From NCBI GenBank assembly GCA_017630975.1, contig JAGBUF010000192.1, positions 1 through 7,087 of the forward strand: a DNA stretch of 7,087 nucleotides, given 5' to 3'. A program made the translations under genes and the position numbers. This document shows, piece by piece, positions 6,405-7,087 of this stretch. Source of the stretch: Paraprevotella sp. (GTDB taxonomy: Bacteria > Bacteroidota > Bacteroidia > Bacteroidales > Bacteroidaceae). Within the stretch, counting starts at the first letter, position 1. Every line of letters begins with the position of its first letter. The notes beneath the pieces were generated by a model that saw nothing but the letters and a program-made list of their open reading frames with translations, was not told the DNA's origin and did no database searches.

Positions 6405-7087
6405 ATGAAACGATTAATAACAATCATTTTGGGCATGGGGCTTTGCATAATGCAGGGTATTCATGCCCAAAATAATAAATCCCTGCAGAAAGCCTTTAAT
6501 GATTGGAAGAAGGGGTTGCATGAGGAATTCAATGATTTCCGTCGTCAGTGTATGCAGGAATATACGGATTTTATGAGCAATCCTTGGAAAGAATTTAAGG
6601 AGTCAAAACCTGTACCACTTCCAAAAGATGACAACGTACCACCTGTGGTAATTCCAAAAGGAGAGAAGATCAATAAGCCAGTAGCGCCTAATCCTATAAA
6701 GATAGACGAGATAATAAGTCCTTTGCCGATTACCCCACAACCGGAACCGGTCAAACCTATTGAGGAAGTGCCTGTAGAGAAACAATCATACTTAGATTTT
6801 ACATTTTTTGGTACACAGGCCCGCGTAAGATATGACGTAGGATTGCAAATAAAAATAAATGGAGTAGGAGAGCAAGCCGTCGCAACTTCAATGAGAAAGT
6901 TTTCAGACAAGATTAATGACAATACGATTATTGACTGCCTGCAACTGAGAGAGGATAAACAGTTGTGTGATTGGGCTTATTTGCAAATGTTAAAGGAATT
7001 AGGTGATGCAGCTTTCGGTAAAGGAACGAATGAAGCTACATTGTTCTTGGCATACCTATATATGCAATCAGGATATAAGATGAGACT
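6405..7087 (+). CDS. Secreted proline-rich protein of unknown function (3' partial)
   Basis: The frame is open from the ATG at 6405 to the window end (227 codons seen), so the gene is cut at its 3' end. It begins 6 nt after the LPP20-like gene. The signal peptide (KRLITIILGMGLCIMQG) ends at IHA (residue 21). Residues ~25-66 are aromatic and charged (FNDWKKGLHEEFNDFRRQ, later YTDFMSNPWKEF) and probably helical. Residues 68-126 form a linker with 16 prolines between 69 and 123, which could span the periplasm or cell wall. Residues ~129-227 start a folded domain (YLDFTFFGTQARVRYD). The last visible part, GTNEATLFLAYLYMQSGYKMR, vaguely resembles the helix around the transglutaminase-like active site, but the nucleophilic Cys is not visible there, so I do not assign that family. 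Codon use matches the neighbours and no stop interrupts the frame. It probably belongs to the same operon and regulon as the gene before it. Confidence 0.85.
   Translation, partial: MKRLITIILGMGLCIMQGIHAQNNKSLQKAFNDWKKGLHEEFNDFRRQCMQEYTDFMSNPWKEFKESKPVPLPKDDNVPPVVIPKGEKINKPVAPNPIKIDEIISPLPITPQPEPVKPIEEVPVEKQSYLDFTFFGTQARVRYDVGLQIKINGVGEQAVATSMRKFSDKINDNTIIDCLQLREDKQLCDWAYLQMLKELGDAAFGKGTNEATLFLAYLYMQSGYKMR

Noticed and set aside
6545..6922. Minus-strand open frame of 125 codons
   Set aside because: It lies antisense inside the 6405 gene, whose frame has a signal peptide and operon context. The minus frame is a shadow with no recognisable domain.

Overview
The window looks like chromosomal DNA of a gut-type Bacteroidales (Bacteroides, Phocaeicola or Prevotella-like). 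The signs are AT-rich coding sequence, fimbrillin-like lipoproteins carrying a BIG2 Ig-like domain and a 'VDLGLTSGTLWA...YYG.SVRPV' C-terminal domain, 'MKK...SAQ' signal peptides, and mostly weak Shine-Dalgarno sites. All genes are on the + strand. The genus is not resolved.

Region 1 (1-3252) holds two tandem paralogues of a surface-lipoprotein/adhesin type. The first lacks its 5' end at the window edge; the second is complete, with a lipoprotein signal. Each has a fimbrillin-like N-terminal half, one bacterial Ig-like (BIG2) domain and a Fib_succ_major/DUF1566-like (probably C-type-lectin-fold) C-terminal domain. The copies share blocks of perfect nucleotide identity set among clearly diverged stretches. 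The last ~180 nt of the second copy has a much higher GC content than the rest of either gene.

Region 2 (3253-3453) is a 201-nt non-coding gap dominated by a long near-perfect hairpin (3286-3356), probably the terminator that closes the lipoprotein unit.

Region 3 (3454-7087) reads as a regulatory/envelope module. It contains a secreted single-domain caspase-like (C14) peptidase, a divergent ECF-type sigma factor, a single-pass membrane protein in the anti-sigma position, a secreted LPP20-like protein, and a secreted proline-rich protein that runs off the window. The last gene has no stop inside the window but is clearly real.

The most notable observation is a bipartite 36-nt element found exactly twice. 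One copy lies before the sigma/membrane-protein pair (4293-4328) and one before the LPP20-like/proline-rich pair (5629-5664). The two conserved boxes have the same 12-nt gap in both copies, while the gap sequence itself is unrelated. GGTTAC and CTTTAA within them are 16 nt apart, as expected for -35/-10 elements of an ECF sigma factor. The simplest model is that the sigma factor drives its own operon and the two secreted proteins, the membrane protein restrains it, and the neighbouring exported caspase acts in the signal or the response. The model is inference; the repeated element is directly visible.
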